64,000 nucleotides of DNA from Zygnema cylindricum (taxonomy: Eukaryota; Streptophyta; Zygnematophyceae; Zygnematales; Zygnemataceae): contig JBBHKE010000026.1 of assembly GCA_037447655.1 (NCBI GenBank), positions 1 to 64,000 of the forward strand, given 5' to 3'. Below the pieces are notes generated by a model. That model saw nothing but the letters and a program-made list of their open reading frames with translations. It was not told the origin of the DNA and ran no database searches. Below are positions 60,561-64,000 of the stretch, piece after piece. How positions within the stretch are numbered: position 1 is the first letter of the stretch; each line of letters begins with the position of its first letter. The position numbers and the translations under genes were made by a program.

Positions 60561-62022
60561 TGTCTCTTTGACTCTCCCTCTGTCCCCTTCAATCACATTC
60601 GAGTATAAAACTCACGTAACTTATTTATTTGTTTATTTTCTCTCTCTCTCTAACCAGATTTTCTCTTTTCGTGCTTTGTTTTTTTTTCACTTCGTATGTC
60701 GTAGGCATGGGATTCCATCTGATAAAAAGGAAGAGGGATAGGGAGGGGAAGAAAGAGAGGGAGACGGAGATGGAGACGGAGGTATTAATGAAACCCGGGT
60801 TAATCAAACGCGGGTTAATAAAACTCATTAATGAGAGTGGATGGATAACCTCCATGCGATTGCGTTGGGTTCTTTTTGCACAATTAGGGAATTGTTGATT
60901 TTGTAATAGTGATCTAGAGTTCGACGTGGAATGGGCATAAATTTAGACCTTTTAGAAGTGGTTAGTTGTTTAAGTGATATTTTAATTTTGTTAGTTTGAT
61001 TAGAGGTATAGTTGAGGTGGATCCTAGATTGAGTGAACTTATAACATAATATGTTTTAAACTTGAGGCCCTTTCCTATATTTAGGCGCGTTAGAATGGTA
61101 TTGTTTTTTGTGTGTTTTTGAAATAATTTTCAATGACATTGTCAAAAAATGTGAGTGTTTGTATGTGTGCGTGTGTGAGGGGGGGTGTGGGAAGGGAGGG
61201 TTCGAAAAACAAACAAAAAGTTTTTTTTAAGGAAAAAGGTAATAGAGAGGGGAACGGAAGATGAAAGAAGGCACATAATAACTAAAACAAAGGAGGGAAA
61301 ACGATAAGAGTTTGGGAAAATAATGAAAAAATAATTTTAACATACAAACTTACGTTTTGCGAAAACAATGAAAGGTCGAGGCATGAAAAAGATCTTGGGA
61401 GGGAAGGAACGTGGGGTGATATAGATAAATTTATAATTGTTCAAATCAAAGTTTGAAGGAAAGGGTGGAGGAAGAGGGTAAAGAATAATCATAAGATAAT
61501 TTAAAGTCATAAAAGTGGAGGGAGAGAATAAATGATGCATTGGGGAAAAAAGGCAAAATGCACTTATTCAACACAATATGACGTTTTACCTCATGTATGT
61601 AACACAACCAGAGTAAGTTTCATGCATAAGAACTTTGAAAATATACAAAGATTCACAATTTTGCAATATGATGACATCAACCCAACTCCCATCCCCTATG
61701 TTTCAAACAACTCCCTTCCTCTATATTTATCGCTCTATTTTACATGGATCTCAAACTCAACAAGATCGCTACCCTCCAACTAGTAAACATCAAAATCTGC
61801 TACTAAAATATATAATTGACGATATCGAGTACACCTTCCGTTATCCTATTGTTGGCTTCATCATCGGCTCTCCACATTCCGTAATGTGACAACAAGAACC
61901 GACAATCCACAAAAAGATCTGAATCGAGGGGCAAGGAGAGAGAAGACGCGAAAAAGAGAACCGAGCAACAAAGAAAGTAAGCTTTGCTAGATAGAGATGA
62001 AAATAGTGAAAGAAAAATAAAA
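60561..62022. other. AT-rich spacer between the two asymmetric tracts
   Basis: No gene, RNA or element recognised. It includes a short G-rich GTGTGTGAGGGGGGG patch near 61160-61200. Confidence 0.45.
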
Positions 62023-63790
62023 AAATGGTGAGAGGGAGAGAGAGAGGGAGAAGGAGAGGGCAAACTTAAAGGAGAGAAGGGAAAAAAAAGAGGGAGAGGG
62101 AAAATTTAAAGGATAGGAAAAGGGGACGTGAAAAAGAGATGGGAGGGTGCATAAATAAGAGAGAGAGATAGAGGGAGAGGGTTGAAATAGTTGAGAGGGA
62201 AAGAAAGAGGGAGAGGGTAGAAATAAGGGAGATAGAAAAGGAGAGGGACAGGTCATAAAGAAGGGAGAGGAGAAGGAAAGAGGAAAGGCAAATTTAAGGG
62301 AAAGGGAGAGAAAGAGGGACAAAGAGAGGGTGAGGGAGAGGGCAATTTTAATGGGGAGAAAAACGGAGACGGATAGGAGGGAGAGGGCAAAATTAAGGGG
62401 GAGGGGGAAGGAGAGGAAGGGGGTAGAAATAAGTGAGAGGAGAAGGGAAAAAGGTAGGTTGAAATAAAGGGGAGGGCTAGAATTAAGGAGAAAGAGAGGA
62501 GAAAAATAAAAGAGAGGGAGAGGGTTAAAATAATGGGGACAAAAATGGAGAGGGATATAAAATAAATAAGGGAGAGGGAGTGGAAGAGGGAAAAGGCAGT
62601 TTTAAGGGGGAAGGAAAGGGAGACGGACAGGTTATGAGTAAGAGAGAGGGAGAGGGCAAAATTAAGGTGGAAGGGAGAGGAGAAGGAGAGGGTACAAATA
62701 AGCGAGAGGGGAAGGGAGAGGGATAGGGCTAAAGTAAGGGAGCGGGAGAGGGTAAAAACAATAGAGAGAGAAAAGGAGAAAAAAATCAATGTTAAGGTGG
62801 AGGGAAAGGGAGAGGGATAGGACATGAATAAGAGAGACGGAGAGGGCAAAATTAAGGGGTTGGCAAAAGAGGAGGAGAGGGTAGAAATAAGCTAGAGGGG
62901 AAAGGAGAGGGCGAGGGAAAAAATAAAAGAGAGGGAGAGGGAGTAGCAAAGAAAGATGAAGAGGGAGAGGAGAGGCGAAGGGAGTGGGAAGGATCGAATG
63001 TAAGGGTAGGGAAAGGGGGAGGTGAAGAGGGAGAGAAAGAGGGCGTAAATAAGTGAGAGGGAGAGGTACAGGACAGATTTAAGGGAAAATGGAAGGGAGA
63101 GGGAGAGGATGTAAATTGGGGTGATGGAGAGAGAGAGGGAAAGGGCAAAGGGGGAGGGAAAGAGAGCGAGAGGTAAAAGGCAGATAAAATGGAGAGGAAA
63201 ATGGAGAGGAGAGGACATAAATAAGGGAGAGGCAGAGGGAGAGGGAAAAGGAAGTTTCAAAGGGCAGGGAAAGGGAGAGGAAGAGGGCAAAAATTTGCGA
63301 ATGGAAAAGGGAGAGGGAGAGGGTTAGAATAAGGGAGAGGGCTGAAAAAAAGGAGAGGAAGAGGGGGGGGGGAGGGGGAGAGGGAGAGGGAAAGGGAGAC
63401 AGCATTCACGAGGGAGAGGGGCAGGGAAAAAGAGAGGGAGAGGTAAAGGGCAGGTGTAAAGGAGAGGGAGAAGTGGTAAATAAGGGAGAGCAAGAGGGAA
63501 AAGGAAGGGGTAAATTTAGAGAGTCTAGACGGAAAGGGATATTTAAGTGGGAGAAAAAAGGGAGAGGGAGAGGAATTATTGAAGGGAGTGGGAAAGGGAG
63601 AGAAAGGGGGACGAAACTAAGGGAGAGGAGAGGGAGAGGGAGAGGAAGAGGGAAAGGGCATAAGGAGAGGGTGAAGACGTAAATAAGGGACAGGGAGAGG
63701 GAGAGGGAAAATAAAAGAGGAAGTAAAAGGGGATGAGAAAGGGAGAGGGAGAGGGCTAAAATAAGAGAGAGGGAAAAAGGGAATTTTCGC
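62023..63790. repeat. GGGAGAGGG purine tract, ~1.8 kb
   Basis: About 1.8 kb of A/G-rich imperfect repeats. A loose period of about 50-65 bases is set by AAATAAGGGAGAGGG, GGGCAAAATTAAGGGG and GGGATAGG modules. All long Ser/Pro/Leu frames on the minus strand derive from it. Purine-rich sequence continues to the window end. Confidence 0.93.
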
Positions 63791-64000
63791 AATATCATCG
63801 CAAAAATTGAAATTGAAGAAAATTCAATAAATAAATAAATAAATTTCTGAAACTGCCGTCGAACACTCAAAATTTGATCAAAAAGAGAGAGGGAGAAGGA
63901 GCGAGATAAAGAGCGTCAAACTGAGAAGCGAGAGGAAAAAGGCGAAGGAAGGAGAGAACAAAAAGGAGAGAAACGAGGGAAAGAGTGAATTTTAAATTTT

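Noticed and set aside
61987-63870. Several long Ser/Pro/Leu-rich minus-strand frames
   Set aside because: They are translations of the GGGAGAGGG purine tract in different frames, overlap each other and have no domain.

Overview
The window is nuclear DNA from a plant of the streptophyte lineage (land plant or charophyte relative). A plant-specific FLZ zinc-finger gene, a PRMT10-type methyltransferase, a cytosolic type II peroxiredoxin, cytoplasmic tRNA-Phe genes close to the plant sequence and telo-box motifs near start codons all point that way. Introns are long (up to about 2 kb), AT-rich and full of simple repeats. About eight gene-sized units occupy 64 kb. I cannot name the species. The angiosperm habit of short introns is absent, so a non-seed plant or streptophyte alga is plausible, but this is only inference.

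Spliced models were built by hand from homology, GT-AG borders and phase. From left to right: COMMD4-like COMM-domain gene (minus, 93-6451, 7 exons, 188 aa, complete); MED20, Mediator head subunit (plus, 10511-13576, four exons, first few codons not found); FLZ zinc-finger protein (plus, 19155-21849, 2 exons, 460 aa); type II peroxiredoxin (minus, 25278-26940, 3 exons, 168 aa); a cluster of tRNA-Phe genes and relics (minus, 28.3-32.0 kb); a bZIP transcription factor (plus, 33422-39705, one junction unresolved); PRMT10 (minus, 41646-45331, 7 exons, 373 aa); UTP21/WDR36 (plus, 46773-58749, 18 exons, 931 aa). PRMT10 and UTP21 are divergent across about 1.4 kb.

The space between genes is filled with short non-autonomous transposons and tandem repeats. 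One family of about 220 bp palindromic MITEs (ends TACACCGTGAATCGCTATTA, probable TA target) occurs at least seven times, with longer relatives sharing the same ends. A 569 bp hAT-type element with a perfect 8 bp target duplication sits at the very end of one of these relatives. Tandem arrays include a 27 bp unit that is itself a hairpin, 18 bp and 16 bp arrays beside the tRNA cluster, and long pyrimidine and purine tracts on opposite strands at 59.9-60.6 and 62.0-63.8 kb.

The genes are housekeeping and regulatory functions (transcription, ribosome biogenesis, redox, arginine methylation, endosomal trafficking) without an operon-like theme. I found no new multi-gene system. The most interesting items are the tRNA-Phe relics, whose two halves share an A3:U70 change in permuted order, the nested hAT insertion, the MITE family, and a decayed duplicate of one COMMD4 exon.
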